A stretch of 64,000 nt of DNA from Falcatimonas sp. MSJ-15. Its GTDB lineage: Bacteria > Bacillota > Clostridia > Lachnospirales > Lachnospiraceae. The translations under genes were made by a program, and so were the position numbers. The notes beneath the pieces are model-generated. The model was given only the letters and a program-made list of their open reading frames with translations. It ran no database searches and was not told the DNA's origin. Location: assembly GCF_018918265.1 (NCBI RefSeq), contig NZ_JAHLQC010000011.1:62001-126000 (forward strand), read 5' to 3'. Shown piece by piece: positions 9,025 through 18,152 of this stretch (the stretch's first letter is position 1; every line of letters begins with the position of its first letter).

Positions 9025-10242
9025 ATGGAAAGAAAAATATATAAAAAGAGCAAAAGTATAAAAATAGTAACTATGATAATGCTTGTAATGATTATAAGCT
9101 CTTGTGGAAATAAGAAATCATCGCTAGAAGATTTACAAAAAGTAACAACTAATACAGAGGATAAAAGTAATAATTTTGCATCAGGATTAATAGCTAATAC
9201 TGATACTGGATATTATACATGGAATATAGATAAAAAGCACATGATGTATTTTGATAATGAATCAGAAAAACAAGTAATATTATGTAACAGACCGGATTGT
9301 GAGCATAAGTATGACGCAGATGGTTCGGTTACAACCGATGTTAAGTGTAATGGATATTTTTCAGATGAATATTCTAAGAATCATATATTAACGTATGGAA
9401 ATAGTATTTTTCTTATAAAAAAAGTAAACAAAAAAGGTTTATATCTTACTCAGATAGCTGAGGATGGGCATTACAGGGAAGAACTGCTATGCCTTACTGA
9501 GAATACTTCGGAGGAAAGTCTTAATAATATTATATTACATAGAGGATATTGCTATTTCGCAATTGAGAGTATGAAAGACAATATTGCTGTATCAGAATTG
9601 TATCGTGTGCAGCTTAAAAAGGATGCTAAGCCAATAAAGATAGATGAGATACAGGGAACATCGCCTATAATAATGCATATAAAAGGATATGAAGATGAAG
9701 TATATTATGTGAAGTTTACATGTAATAGTGAATCACTTAATAATCCACTTGATGCTAAGATGTCTTATGAACTTAAGAAGTATGATATAAAGGCAGAGAC
9801 AATTAGCGATGTACTAGATGAGAATATAGATGATTATGTTGTTGATACAGTCAACAATGTTCTATATTACCATAGATGTGGAGAAGCAGTGTATAAGTGC
9901 GATTTGAATACTTTGCAGACAGAACAGATATATAGTGATAATAATCTTATATTGTGTAAACTTATGTATGATGGAACTAATATATATATTGATAATCTGC
10001 AGACATATATATGTGATGGAGATATTGACCGAAAAATATATGCTATAGACTCTTATGGAAATATTGTTAAGAAGATAGAGTGTCCGGTGACATTTGATAA
10101 AGGAATATTTGAATGTGGTGATAGCAAATATCTGTTTAATTATACATATGATTATTGGAATTATATAGGCAAAGATAGTTTGAATCAGAACAATAACGAT
10201 GTAATTACACAGGAAGAATGGAAACAGATAGAGTGGGAATGA
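9025..10242 (+). CDS. Lipoprotein with CNRPDCEH motif (paralogue 1)
   Basis: A 405-residue predicted surface lipoprotein. The signal peptide ends in a lipobox IISSC with C27 as the lipid-anchored cysteine. The mature protein shows repeated short beta-strand units of the kind seen in DUF5050-like propellers. A cysteine/histidine cluster (LCNRPDCEH, then KCNGYF about 20 residues later) could bind metal. It is a clear paralogue of the next gene, sharing NTEDKS, KKGLYLTQI, NIDDY and YSDxNLIL. GGGAGG precedes the start and a strong promoter lies 55 bases upstream. The role is unknown; as first gene of an ABC-transporter operon it may act as its outer-face partner. Confidence 0.75.
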   Translation: MERKIYKKSKSIKIVTMIMLVMIISSCGNKKSSLEDLQKVTTNTEDKSNNFASGLIANTDTGYYTWNIDKKHMMYFDNESEKQVILCNRPDCEHKYDADGSVTTDVKCNGYFSDEYSKNHILTYGNSIFLIKKVNKKGLYLTQIAEDGHYREELLCLTENTSEESLNNIILHRGYCYFAIESMKDNIAVSELYRVQLKKDAKPIKIDEIQGTSPIIMHIKGYEDEVYYVKFTCNSESLNNPLDAKMSYELKKYDIKAETISDVLDENIDDYVVDTVNNVLYYHRCGEAVYKCDLNTLQTEQIYSDNNLILCKLMYDGTNIYIDNLQTYICDGDIDRKIYAIDSYGNIVKKIECPVTFDKGIFECGDSKYLFNYTYDYWNYIGKDSLNQNNNDVITQEEWKQIEWE

Positions 10243-10317
10243 TAGTGTGAAAAATAGCACATTTAGAGAAAAATGTTAAGTTATTATAAGAAAAAAATAA
10301 AAATAAAAGGGGATAAT

Positions 10318-11517
10318 ATGATGAGATACAAAAAAATAGTAGCTCTTGGAATTACGATAGCAGTTGCAGGTCTATCAGGATGCAATCAAAGTACAAAATT
10401 AGAAAATATGGAGTCAATATCAGTTAATACAGAAGATAAAAGTGAATATTTTCCAGGAAAATTTTTTGCAAGTAACACGAGTGGATATTATTATTGGGGA
10501 TATACAGATTATATGACATTTTATGATCTGAATACTAAGAAATCAGTACTTCTATGTAATAAGCCAGATTGTAAACATGTAATAAATAATGATAATACAA
10601 TAGAGACAGACAAAGATTGTAATGCATACTATTCTTCAGTTTATCAAAATGAAAAAGTATGGACATATGGAGATTGTGTTTTTGTGCTTCAAAAAATAGA
10701 TAAAAAGGGATTATATCTTACACAGATATCATCAGATTCAACTATGCGAAAACCGGTTATTCGATTATCTGAGAATACAGAAGCGATCGTAGAACTTATT
10801 ATGAATAATGGATATGCATACTATTCAATAGCAGCTAATACAACAGAGGGAATGGCAGAACTATATAAAGTTGAATTAAAAGAAAATGCAAAACCGGAAA
10901 AAATAGATAGTATCGAGGGTGCATCACCAATCATAACTCATCTGAAAGCATATGATGACAATGTCTATTATGTTAAATTTTATTCTGATGAGTATAATGC
11001 ACAAGATCCATTATCAGTAGAGATGAATTATCAGCTATATATGTATAATGAAGAAAGTGATGAGACTAAAGCAGTATCTGATAAGAATATAGATGACTAT
11101 GCAGTTAATGTTGATGATAATGAATTGTATTATCATGAATGTGGAGGCAATGTATATAAAGCTAATCTAGATGATATGACATCAGAATGCATATATAGTG
11201 ATGAGAACTTAATACTAAGCAGAATAGCATATGATGGTAAGTATATTTATGTAGATAATTTTCAGGATGTTATTCTTGAAGTTGATGATGAGCGAAAAAT
11301 ATATGTGATAGATAATGATGGAAATATTAAAAAAAGAGTAATAGCTGATGATGATAAAAGAAAAGCAACAGTTGAATATGGAGACGATAAGTATATGTTT
11401 CTTATAAGTTCGAAAGGGTATTATATGCTTGATAAAAGCAATATATATTCAGATGAGGGAGATACCTGTAATGAGTGGATGCCAATAGAGGTAACTGGTC
11501 TTACTAAGAAGGAGTGA
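10318..11517 (+). CDS. Lipoprotein with CNKPDCKH motif (paralogue 2)
   Basis: A 399-residue lipoprotein, the tandem paralogue of the preceding gene. The signal peptide ends in lipobox GLSGC with C22 lipidated. The same Cys/His cluster is present (LCNKPDCKH, then DCNAYY), along with the same series of beta-rich repeats. The start at 10318 is chosen because AAAGGGG lies 5 bases upstream; the ATG at 10273 has no such site and would put charged residues before the signal peptide. Its stop is 4 bases before the permease gene, which indicates cotranscription and probably translational coupling. Confidence 0.75.
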   Translation: MMRYKKIVALGITIAVAGLSGCNQSTKLENMESISVNTEDKSEYFPGKFFASNTSGYYYWGYTDYMTFYDLNTKKSVLLCNKPDCKHVINNDNTIETDKDCNAYYSSVYQNEKVWTYGDCVFVLQKIDKKGLYLTQISSDSTMRKPVIRLSENTEAIVELIMNNGYAYYSIAANTTEGMAELYKVELKENAKPEKIDSIEGASPIITHLKAYDDNVYYVKFYSDEYNAQDPLSVEMNYQLYMYNEESDETKAVSDKNIDDYAVNVDDNELYYHECGGNVYKANLDDMTSECIYSDENLILSRIAYDGKYIYVDNFQDVILEVDDERKIYVIDNDGNIKKRVIADDDKRKATVEYGDDKYMFLISSKGYYMLDKSNIYSDEGDTCNEWMPIEVTGLTKKE

Positions 11518-11521
11518 CAAG

Positions 11522-13576
11522 ATGGAATTTAGACATTTATGGAAGAGTAGATGGACAATTATTCTTATTGTTATGCTTATATTTAATGGAATTCTATTTG
11601 GCAGCAGTGGGATAATTAATCAATATGATAAAAAAGAATATATTGATGATTATTCAATGTATATAGAAGCTACACTGAATTCTGCAGATACAATGAGTGG
11701 AATAAGTATTTTTGCTAAACAGAATTCATATTCATCAAAGAATATTGAGAGAACTAAGAATGTGTTTGCAAAGTGCAGAAATATAGAGTTAGAAGAGACT
11801 AATGATACTGCATTAGAACAGGTTATGTCATGGAAACTAAGATATATATTGGTACTTATATTGCTTATAGTTGTAGCAGAAGAATTATTAGTTGAGCGCA
11901 AGAATGGATTGTGGGAAGTAACTTATGCAGAGACGATACATCGAAAAAGAGCTGAAGTTAAGAGAATATTTGCACTGCTTGCGACATCATATCTGGTTCA
12001 GTTATTATTCACAGGAACACAGTTAGTGATTGCATTAGTAAAATATGGTGGAATACAGGATATGTCATCTGTAGTTCAGACAAGTCTTCTTTTTAAACAC
12101 TTTCCTTATATTATTAATAAGTGGGAGTTCCTTGTAATATATCTTATTTTGGCTGGTGCAGGAACATTTATAGTAGCTCTTTTTATTCTTATGGCTTTTA
12201 GTATATTTAAAGAGAGGCTGTTAAGCTATATTCTTGTAATTAGTATGAGCGTAATTGAATTATTATGTAAATATCTTATACCGGAACATTCAGTTATGAA
12301 TATCTTTAAGTATGTTAATGCAGCGACAGTATTTATGCCGGAAGAATACTATACATATTATGCTAACTGGGGAATGGGCAGTTTTATAATCAATCGCAAT
12401 ATACTTATATTAATTGTGGCAGTACTTGCAATTCTTGTGTTCACAACTGTTCTATTGTGGAATAGAGACAGGCAAAGACCTTGTTCTGGTGGAGGAAGAC
12501 TTGAGAGATGGGCTGTAAGATGTATGAGAGATTTTCACCAGTGGATAGCCAATAGAAGTATACGAGGAAAAGAAATCTATAAGATATATATACTTCGTGC
12601 AGGAATTGTATTCATTATAGCAGCAGGCATAATGTCTGTATATAATAGTAAGATTGATAACAAATCATATACTGTTGGCGAGCGTATGTATGAAGATTAT
12701 TGTAGAAAGTACATTGGTGATGTCAATGCTGATGCACAAAAAGAGCGTGAAGATATAAGAGACAGATTGAATGTTATGGACGAGCAGTTTAATGCAATCA
12801 GAGAACAGAGAGATAATGCTAATACATCGGATACTTCAGGTAATAGTGATGGTACTAATGCTATAAGTGATGAAGATTATGCAATGTATATAACACTTAT
12901 GGAAGGCAGTCAGTCATTAAGGGAAGAATTGCAATATATTGATGCGAATATGGAATATCTTGATAATCTTAGTGCAGAGCGTGGAATAGATGGTAAGATT
13001 ATAGTACAAAGAGGTTATGATGAACTATTTGGAGAAGATATGGAGAAGACAGAGAGATATGGACTTCTCTTTATGTTTATTGTTCTTGTACTTGTAATGC
13101 ACAGAGATTATTCAGAAGATATAGAGAATCAGATGTATTCACTTTATAGAAGTATTGCAGATGGATGTAAGAGAGTATATAGACTAAGAACATCCGTAGA
13201 GATAGGTTATATAACTCTTATGTATCTTATATTCTATGGAATTAAGATAGGAATAGTAGTATATTCGTATGGCTTAAGCGGACTTTCATATCCTGTACAG
13301 AGTATAATGATGTTGTCAGATGTCAAATTGCATATTAGTATTGGTATATATCTTGTGCTATTTTTACTTATAAGATATATGGTTATTCTGTCAGCTTACG
13401 AGATTGTAAAGTGTGCATCAATATTGTTAAAAAATAATTGGAAGAGCTTTTTCGTATCCGGTGTTATTATGATAATAGTGAGTGCTATAGGTGTACTTAA
13501 ATATTATCCTGTTATTATAATACCAGGGATAATCGCAATTATATTAAGCAGAATGTCATGGAAGAAGATTAGTTAG
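11522..13576 (+). CDS. Double-length ABC-2-type permease
   Basis: A 684-residue integral membrane protein that looks like two permease halves fused. Each half has one N-terminal membrane helix (about 13-31 and 355-375), an extracytoplasmic segment, then several helices. The second outer segment, about 385-505, is charged and helical (EREDIRDRLNVMDEQF). Short cytoplasmic stretches after VVAEELLVERKNG and VMHRDYSED are similarly placed. No ATPase motif is present. The ATPase gene follows 131 bases later, so the two likely form one transporter. Whether it exports a substrate or detoxifies one is unknown. Confidence 0.75.
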   Translation: MEFRHLWKSRWTIILIVMLIFNGILFGSSGIINQYDKKEYIDDYSMYIEATLNSADTMSGISIFAKQNSYSSKNIERTKNVFAKCRNIELEETNDTALEQVMSWKLRYILVLILLIVVAEELLVERKNGLWEVTYAETIHRKRAEVKRIFALLATSYLVQLLFTGTQLVIALVKYGGIQDMSSVVQTSLLFKHFPYIINKWEFLVIYLILAGAGTFIVALFILMAFSIFKERLLSYILVISMSVIELLCKYLIPEHSVMNIFKYVNAATVFMPEEYYTYYANWGMGSFIINRNILILIVAVLAILVFTTVLLWNRDRQRPCSGGGRLERWAVRCMRDFHQWIANRSIRGKEIYKIYILRAGIVFIIAAGIMSVYNSKIDNKSYTVGERMYEDYCRKYIGDVNADAQKEREDIRDRLNVMDEQFNAIREQRDNANTSDTSGNSDGTNAISDEDYAMYITLMEGSQSLREELQYIDANMEYLDNLSAERGIDGKIIVQRGYDELFGEDMEKTERYGLLFMFIVLVLVMHRDYSEDIENQMYSLYRSIADGCKRVYRLRTSVEIGYITLMYLIFYGIKIGIVVYSYGLSGLSYPVQSIMMLSDVKLHISIGIYLVLFLLIRYMVILSAYEIVKCASILLKNNWKSFFVSGVIMIIVSAIGVLKYYPVIIIPGIIAIILSRMSWKKIS

Positions 13577-13707
13577 AATTATAAGGTGACAAATGCCAGA
13601 TTAGATGATGAAAAAGTCAAAAGATCTAAGATGAGATAGTTGACAAGTGAGTGATAGATATTTTGACTAATGTCATGTAAATAAGAATAATTGAAAGGGG
13701 AGATATT

Positions 13708-14430
13708 ATGAAGCTTGAGATAAAGAATCTTACCAAGACGTATGGTGATCTTGTGGCTCTTGATTCATTTACAGCGAATCTTGAATGTGGAATATATGCA
13801 CTGCTTGGTGTTAATGGAGCAGGAAAGAGTACGCTTATGGGACTTCTCACAGATAATGTTGAGAGAGAAAAAGGTGAGATTCTATTTGATGATAAAGAGA
13901 TATTAAAACTTGGCGCAGATTACAGAAGATTGCTTGGCTATATGCCACAGAAGCAGGCTTTGTATGAAGATTTTACACCACTTGAATATCTCACATATAT
14001 AGCAGAACTTAAAGAGATTAAGCGTAAGGATGCTAAGAAACAGATAGAAGATATTCTTAAGACTGTTAATCTTACACAGGTGCGTAATAAGAAGATTAGA
14101 GGTTTCTCTGGAGGTATGAAGCAAAGAGTAGTACTTGCACAAGCACTTCTTGGAGATCCTAAGATTATAATACTTGATGAACCAACAGTAGGATTAGATC
14201 CTAAGGAACGTAATAATTTTAGAAAGTATCTTAAAGAGACTGCAAAAGGCAGAATAATAATATATGCAACGCACGTTGTAAGCGATGTTGAAAGCATAGC
14301 TGACAGTGTAATTATTATGAAAAATGGTAAGATAATGGTTCAGGGAACGGTTGATGAACTTACTAAGAATGAGATTAATCCGTCAGACAGATTTAGCTTA
14401 GAAGATGCATTTCTTAATTATGTAAAATGA
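13708..14430 (+). CDS. ABC transporter ATP-binding protein
   Basis: A 240-residue ATPase with Walker A GVNGAGKST near residue 34, signature FSGGMKQRV, Walker B IIILDEPTVGLDP and the H-loop in YATHVVSD. The type is that of ABC-2 transporters (drug, lantibiotic and similar exporters). GAAAGGGGAG precedes the ATG. A possible extra promoter (TTGACT at 13663, 17 bases, AATAAT at 13686) lies in the gap after the permease, so the ATPase may be partly independently expressed. It is the last gene of the lipoprotein/ABC module; rnpB follows. Confidence 0.88.
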   Translation: MKLEIKNLTKTYGDLVALDSFTANLECGIYALLGVNGAGKSTLMGLLTDNVEREKGEILFDDKEILKLGADYRRLLGYMPQKQALYEDFTPLEYLTYIAELKEIKRKDAKKQIEDILKTVNLTQVRNKKIRGFSGGMKQRVVLAQALLGDPKIIILDEPTVGLDPKERNNFRKYLKETAKGRIIIYATHVVSDVESIADSVIIMKNGKIMVQGTVDELTKNEINPSDRFSLEDAFLNYVK

Positions 14431-14531
14431 TTAGAGAGTGTATATATTTTCTAATCTAACAGAATAGTATTATACTCATGTTAATTATTAGATTAACGTG
14501 GCTTAGTTGGTTGGAAGTAAGAAAATAAAAC

Positions 14532-14560
14532 TTTACAAAATATGGTTCGGGTGTTAGAAT
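14532..14560 (+). promoter_or_regulatory. SigA promoter of rnpB
   Basis: TTTACA (14532-14537), 17 bases and TAGAAT (14555-14560) place the start point at about 14567-14569, exactly where helix P1 of the RNase P RNA begins. Confidence 0.75.
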
Positions 14561-14568
14561 AGAAATTC

Positions 14569-14909
14569 GAGTAGGATGAATGGTCGCGCTTGTACAGACG
14601 AAAGGGTGCAGGTGAGGAAAGTCCGGGCTTCATAGGGCAGGATGCCGGATAACGTCCGGTGGAGGTGACTCCAAGGCTAGTGCAACAGAAATATACCGCC
14701 ACGCAAGTGGTAAGGGTGGAAGGGCAGTTTAAGAGACTACCGCCTCGTTGGTAACAAAGAGGGCATATGTAAACCCCATCCGAAGCAAGACCGAATAGAG
14801 AACTATGTGGCTGCCCGTCACGTTTTCAGGTAGGTCGCTTAAGACTATTGGTAACAGTAGTAACAGATAGATGATCATTCACGACATAACCCGGCTTACA
14901 GTTCTGCTC
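14569..14909 (+). ncRNA. rnpB: RNase P RNA, bacterial class A
   Basis: Catalytic RNA that matures the 5' ends of tRNAs. Hallmarks are GAGGAAAGTCCGGGCTTCATAGGGCAG near 14617 and ACGACATAACCCGGCTTACAG near 14881, which are the universally conserved core strands. P1 pairs 14569-14576 with 14902-14909, and P2 pairs GAATGGTC with GATCATTC. A strong terminator hairpin follows at once. The ends are set from the P1 pairing and the promoter, so they may be off by a few bases. Confidence 0.95.
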
Positions 14910-14913
14910 ATAC

Positions 14914-14967
14914 AAAAAGAGACATATATATTTGCGCATTATGTGCATTTACATATGTCTCTTTTTT
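14914..14967 (+). terminator. Terminator of rnpB
   Basis: A stem of about 13 bp (14914-14927 with 14951-14966) ends in a T run. Its 3' side lies just before the convergent pyrI stop, so it may also stop pyrBI transcripts. Confidence 0.85.
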
Positions 14968-14979
14968 ATAAATTATCAG

Positions 14980-15405
14980 CTAGAGAGAATATTTCTCCTC
15001 ACAATATTTACAACGGTATACCTGCTTTTCTTCGTCTGTTAAGACAAATATCTGTTTAAGCTCCTGTTCGATTGAGCTTATACATCTAGGATTTTTACAT
15101 TTGATGACATTAGTAATTGTCTTAGGTAGAGAAAGTGATTTTTTCTCTGCAATTACACCATCTTTTATAATATTAACAGTGATATTGTGGTCGATAAATC
15201 CAAGAATATCAAGATCTACGACATCAAGACCACCATCAATTTTAATAATATCTTTTTTACCCATCTTATTACTCTTGGCATTCTTGATAATAGCAACACA
15301 GCAATCAAGTTTATCAAGACCAAGGTAATGATATATCTCCATAGCTTTTCCAGCTTCTATATGATCTAATACAAAACCGTTATTAAGACTTCCTACGTTT
15401 AACAT
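14980..15405 (-). CDS. pyrI: Aspartate carbamoyltransferase regulatory chain PyrI
   Basis: Regulatory subunit that binds nucleotide effectors and holds catalytic PyrB trimers in the holoenzyme. 141 residues, slightly short for the family. The zinc-binding cysteines that contact PyrB are all present: C103, C108, C132 and C135. The start codon directly follows the pyrB stop (TAAATG), so the two are translationally coupled at matched levels. Confidence 0.95.
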   Translation of the reverse strand: MLNVGSLNNGFVLDHIEAGKAMEIYHYLGLDKLDCCVAIIKNAKSNKMGKKDIIKIDGGLDVVDLDILGFIDHNITVNIIKDGVIAEKKSLSLPKTITNVIKCKNPRCISSIEQELKQIFVLTDEEKQVYRCKYCEEKYSL

Positions 15406-16326
15406 TTATTTTACCTCCAGACCAAGTAATGTAGCGATTATAGCCATTCTTACATATACACCATATTGAACCTGCTTGAAGTAAGCAGCTCTTTCATCAT
15501 CATCAACTTCAACGGATATCTCATTAACTCTTGGAAGTGGATGAAGAACTAACATATCAGGTTTGGCAAGTGCCATCTTGGCTTTGTCAAGTATGTAGAA
15601 ATCTTTCATTCTAAGATAATCTTCTTCGTTGAAGAAACGTTCCTTCTGAACACGTGTCATATATAAGATATCAAGGTCTGCGATAGCATCGTCAAGACTC
15701 TGAACTTCCTTATATTCAATTCCTTTTGCATCAAGAACATCCTGGCGGATATAATCAGGGACTTTTAATTCATCAGGTGAGATAAGAACGAATTTGATAC
15801 CTGTATAACGTACAAGTGCATTAATAAGTGAATGAACAGTTCTTCCGAATTTTAAGTCACCGCACAGACCGATAGTAAGGTTGTTAAGACGACCTTTTAA
15901 TGAACGGATAGTAAGTAGATCTGTGAGAGTCTGTGTTGGATGCTGGTGACCACCATCACCTGCGTTGATAACAGGAATTGAAGAATGAAGTGAAGCTACT
16001 AATGGAGCACCTTCTTTGGGATGTCTCATAGCACATATATCAGCATAACATGAGATAATTCTAATAGTATCGGAAACACTTTCGCCTTTAGAAGCAGAAC
16101 TTGATGCTGCTGAAGAAAAACCAATAACATTACCACCAAGATTCATCATGGCAGCCTCAAAACTGAGTCTTGTTCTTGTACTAGGTTCGTAAAATAGGGT
16201 TGCAAGCTTTTTACCTTTACAAAGTTCGCTGTACTTTGAAGGGTTCCTTTCCATATCGTTTGCGAGATCTAATAGTTTGTCAATCTCCTCGACTGAAAAA
16301 TCTAATGGACTAAGTAAATGTCTCAT
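15406..16326 (-). CDS. pyrB: Aspartate carbamoyltransferase catalytic chain PyrB
   Basis: Makes N-carbamoyl-aspartate, the second step of UMP synthesis. The 306 residues are the normal length. The carbamoyl-phosphate-binding motif STRTRLSFE is at about 50-58, and [15 protein letters not shown] and the C-terminal HPLPRVNEI are all present. AGGAGG stands 6 bases before the ATG. A minus-strand promoter (TTGTAG 16380-16375, 17 bases, TATTAT 16357-16352) leaves a leader of only about 20 bases, so a PyrR-type attenuator is not present here. pyrC lies far away at the window end. Confidence 0.96.
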   Translation of the reverse strand: MRHLLSPLDFSVEEIDKLLDLANDMERNPSKYSELCKGKKLATLFYEPSTRTRLSFEAAMMNLGGNVIGFSSAASSSASKGESVSDTIRIISCYADICAMRHPKEGAPLVASLHSSIPVINAGDGGHQHPTQTLTDLLTIRSLKGRLNNLTIGLCGDLKFGRTVHSLINALVRYTGIKFVLISPDELKVPDYIRQDVLDAKGIEYKEVQSLDDAIADLDILYMTRVQKERFFNEEDYLRMKDFYILDKAKMALAKPDMLVLHPLPRVNEISVEVDDDERAAYFKQVQYGVYVRMAIIATLLGLEVK

Positions 16327-16351
16327 AATATCCTCCTAAATGTTTTTTTTT

Positions 16352-16380
16352 ATAATACTCTTTTTTTTATGAAACTACAA
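16352..16380 (-). promoter_or_regulatory. Promoter of pyrBI
   Basis: On the minus strand TTGTAG, 17 bases, TATTAT. Upstream of it are the palindrome GTTTTGCAAAAC (16419-16430) and the dyad CCAATTA-10-TAATTGG (16434-16457), which could be operators for pyrB or for the divergent cold-shock gene. Confidence 0.6.
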
Positions 16381-16506
16381 CAATAAATTTTAAATTTTAT
16401 GTACAAAATGAAAAACTTGTTTTGCAAAACATACCAATTAATTAACTGAATAATTGGCTAAATGTACCAAAATATTAAGGAAAAATAAAAAATATATTAA
16501 AAAATA

Positions 16507-16535
16507 TTGACATCTAAAAATTAGTGTGATAAAGT
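16507..16535 (+). promoter_or_regulatory. Promoter of the cold-shock gene
   Basis: TTGACA (16507-16512), 17 bases, TAAAGT (16530-16535). It gives a leader of about 40 bases before the cold-shock ATG, shorter than the long thermosensing leader of E. coli cspA. Confidence 0.6.
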
Positions 16536-16579
16536 GTTTACATCAATTAGATTAAGTAATTGGGGAGGGAGATTTAGCT

Positions 16580-16780
16580 ATGCAAAAAGGTACAGTAAAG
16601 TGGTTCAACGCTAAAAAAGGATTTGGTTTCATCAGTGATGAAGCAGGTAATGATGTATTTGTACATTTTTCAGCACTCAACATGGATGGTTACAAACAGT
16701 TAAGTGATGGGGATTCAGTTGAGTTCGAAATTGCACAGGGCGCAAAAGGCCCACAGGCTGCTAACGTAACAAAGTTATAA
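16580..16780 (+). CDS. Cold-shock protein, CspA/CspB family
   Basis: A 66-residue single cold-shock domain that binds single-stranded RNA and DNA and melts RNA secondary structure. RNP1 (KGFGFIS) and RNP2 (VFVHFSAL) are intact, with the aromatic surface residues W9, F16, F18, F28 and F31 typical of nucleic-acid contact. GGGGAGGGAG gives a strong ribosome site. A perfect 10-bp inverted repeat (16777-16786 with 16800-16809) overlaps the stop but lacks a T tail. Confidence 0.95.
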   Translation: MQKGTVKWFNAKKGFGFISDEAGNDVFVHFSALNMDGYKQLSDGDSVEFEIAQGAKGPQAANVTKL

Positions 16781-16820
16781 TATTGTAATAATAACAATAA
16801 CAATATTATATTTAAGTTGC

Positions 16821-16826
16821 TATAAT
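16821..16826 (+). promoter_or_regulatory. -10 box for the FMN-riboswitch transcript
   Basis: A perfect TATAAT lies 26 bases upstream of the riboswitch. No good -35 is seen; it would overlap the right arm of the inverted repeat after the cold-shock gene. Confidence 0.5.
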
Positions 16827-16851
16827 AGTAGTAACAAAAAACAATTTAATA

Positions 16852-16989
16852 TGACTTCAGGGCAGAGTGAGGCGGTTGCCAATTCTCGACTGGCGGTGAA
16901 TGTATGGTTGCATAAGTCCGCGAACTGTGTTAGCACAGCTGATTGGGTGTGATTCCCAGACCAACGGTATAGTCCGGATGAAAGAAGTA
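16852..16989 (+). promoter_or_regulatory. FMN riboswitch (RFN element)
   Basis: Binds flavin mononucleotide to shut off riboflavin uptake. Conserved RFN blocks are seen in order: CTTCAGGGCAGAGTGA, CTCGACTGGCGGTGA, AGTCCGCGAAC, GATTGGGTGTGATTCCCAGACC, AACGGTATAGTCCGGATGAAAGAAG. P1 pairs ACTTC at 16854 with GAAGT at 16984. Directly downstream are a terminator hairpin and ribU, so control is by transcription attenuation. Confidence 0.95.
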
Positions 16990-17115
16990 AGACTGTTGTA
17001 AGATGAAGATAGTTGTAATTAAGAATTAGAATTATATAATCGGAACTAAGATTTTAGATATCTGATCATTAATGCTTTTTAATATACAGTAAAGCTTTAT
17101 TTTATATGACAGATT

Positions 17116-17147
17116 AAAAAGCCCTGTGTTTATGCACAGGGCTTTTT
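17116..17147 (+). terminator. Riboswitch-controlled terminator before ribU
   Basis: A perfect stem (AAAAAGCCCTGTG with CACAGGGCTTTTT) and T run lie between the FMN aptamer and ribU. It is the expected expression platform: formed with FMN bound, disrupted without it. The antiterminator partner was not identified. Confidence 0.88.
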
Positions 17148-17224
17148 CGTATGAACAATTAGACAAACTGAAACGAGTATTATTGTTTTTTGATATAAAT
17201 ATTTTTTTCAGGAGGAAAAGAAAA

Positions 17225-17845
17225 ATGGATATGAATGTAGAAATTAATGAAAAGGAAAAGAAAGTAAAAAAGGTGAATGTAAGGAAAATTACAGTTACAG
17301 GTATGTTTGCAGCACTTTCTGTTGTATTGTATATGACAATGAGTTTTAAACTTCCATTTATGCCAAGTTTTATATCACTTGATTTTTCAGAACTTCCAGC
17401 AGTAATAGCAGCATTTACAATGGGACCTTTATATGGCGTTGCAGTATGTCTTATTAAGAATATAGTGCATATGTTAGTATCAAGTTCAATGTGGATTGGT
17501 GAATTATCTAACTTTATTCTTGGAGCAGCACTTACATTATCATGTGGATATATATATCAGCATAACAGAACTAAGAAAGGTGCGATTATTGCAGGTATAG
17601 CAGGTGCAGTTACAATGGCATTAGTTAGTGTTGTATCAAATTATTTTGTAATATATCCTTTATATTTTACAGTATGGCCCAAAGAGGCAGTACTTGGAAT
17701 GTATCAGGCTATTATGCCATCAATTCATGGACTTTTACAGGCACTTGTTGTATTCAATATGCCATTTACATTCTGCAAAGGGCTTATATGTGTGTTAATT
17801 ACAATTCTTATATATAAACCACTGATTAAGATAATTAATCAATAG
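17225..17845 (+). CDS. ribU: Riboflavin ECF transporter S component RibU
   Basis: Membrane substrate-binding subunit for riboflavin; it would work with a shared EcfAAT energising module encoded elsewhere. 206 residues with about six membrane helices. Family marks are TGMFAALSVVLYM, FISLDFSELPAVIAAFTMGP and CLIKNIVHML. The start at 17225 follows CAGGAGG at 8 bases; the earlier ATG at 17126 lies inside the terminator hairpin and must be wrong. The FMN riboswitch upstream fixes the substrate call. Confidence 0.93.
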   Translation: MDMNVEINEKEKKVKKVNVRKITVTGMFAALSVVLYMTMSFKLPFMPSFISLDFSELPAVIAAFTMGPLYGVAVCLIKNIVHMLVSSSMWIGELSNFILGAALTLSCGYIYQHNRTKKGAIIAGIAGAVTMALVSVVSNYFVIYPLYFTVWPKEAVLGMYQAIMPSIHGLLQALVVFNMPFTFCKGLICVLITILIYKPLIKIINQ

Positions 17846-17915
17846 GAACAATCAGACAACACTGATAATAGATTAATAGAGATAATAAATTATATGAGAA
17901 TAGATTACAATGTGA

Positions 17916-18044
17916 ATATCAACTATCTTTATCGTCAAACTAATTGTAAGAGATTATGAAAATGTTGTTAATAAAGTTGTAGAAGTTGTTAAGAAAGTAG
18001 TTGAGACAATAGTTAAGATATTTAAATGGTTTGGCAGACATTAA
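17916..18044 (+). pseudogene. Amphipathic-peptide frame without a start codon
   Basis: After an in-frame TGA at 17913 the frame stays open to TAA at 18042 and reads NVVNKVVEVVKKVVETIVK followed by IFKWFGRH. Paired valines recur about every 3-4 residues with Lys/Glu between, as in modulin-like amphipathic helices. There is no ATG, GTG or TTG in frame (only ATT and ATA) and no ribosome site, so it is either a decayed small gene, a non-canonical start, or chance. The rest of the ribU to response-regulator gap holds only a promoter and hairpin. Confidence 0.3.
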
Positions 18045-18087
18045 TAAATATAATAATTACAAACGGTTTAAGATAACAAGTCAAATT

Positions 18088-18152
18088 TTGACGACAAAAA
18101 AATAGTATGATAAAATGTCCTCTGATAGAATATGATCGGAGGACATTTTTTT
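18088..18152 (+). promoter_or_regulatory. Promoter plus SD-containing hairpin before the RR
   Basis: TTGACG (18088-18093), 17 bases and TAAAAT (18111-18116) form a SigA-type promoter. A perfect 11-bp inverted repeat, AAAATGTCCTC at 18113-18123 with GAGGACATTTT at 18140-18150 and T residues after it, overlaps the -10 box on its left arm and part of the GGAGG ribosome site (18138-18142) on its right arm. Readthrough RNA from ribU would form a terminator. RNA from the local promoter would lack the left arm and leave the ribosome site free. Confidence 0.6.

Noticed and set aside
13633..13691. TTGACA at 13633 as promoter for the ABC ATPase
   Set aside because: No -10 at the right distance; only the weaker TTGACT-17-AATAAT combination is plausible, and it leaves a very short leader.
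15406..16579. PyrR-type attenuator for pyrBI
   Set aside because: The leader from the predicted start point is only about 20 bases.
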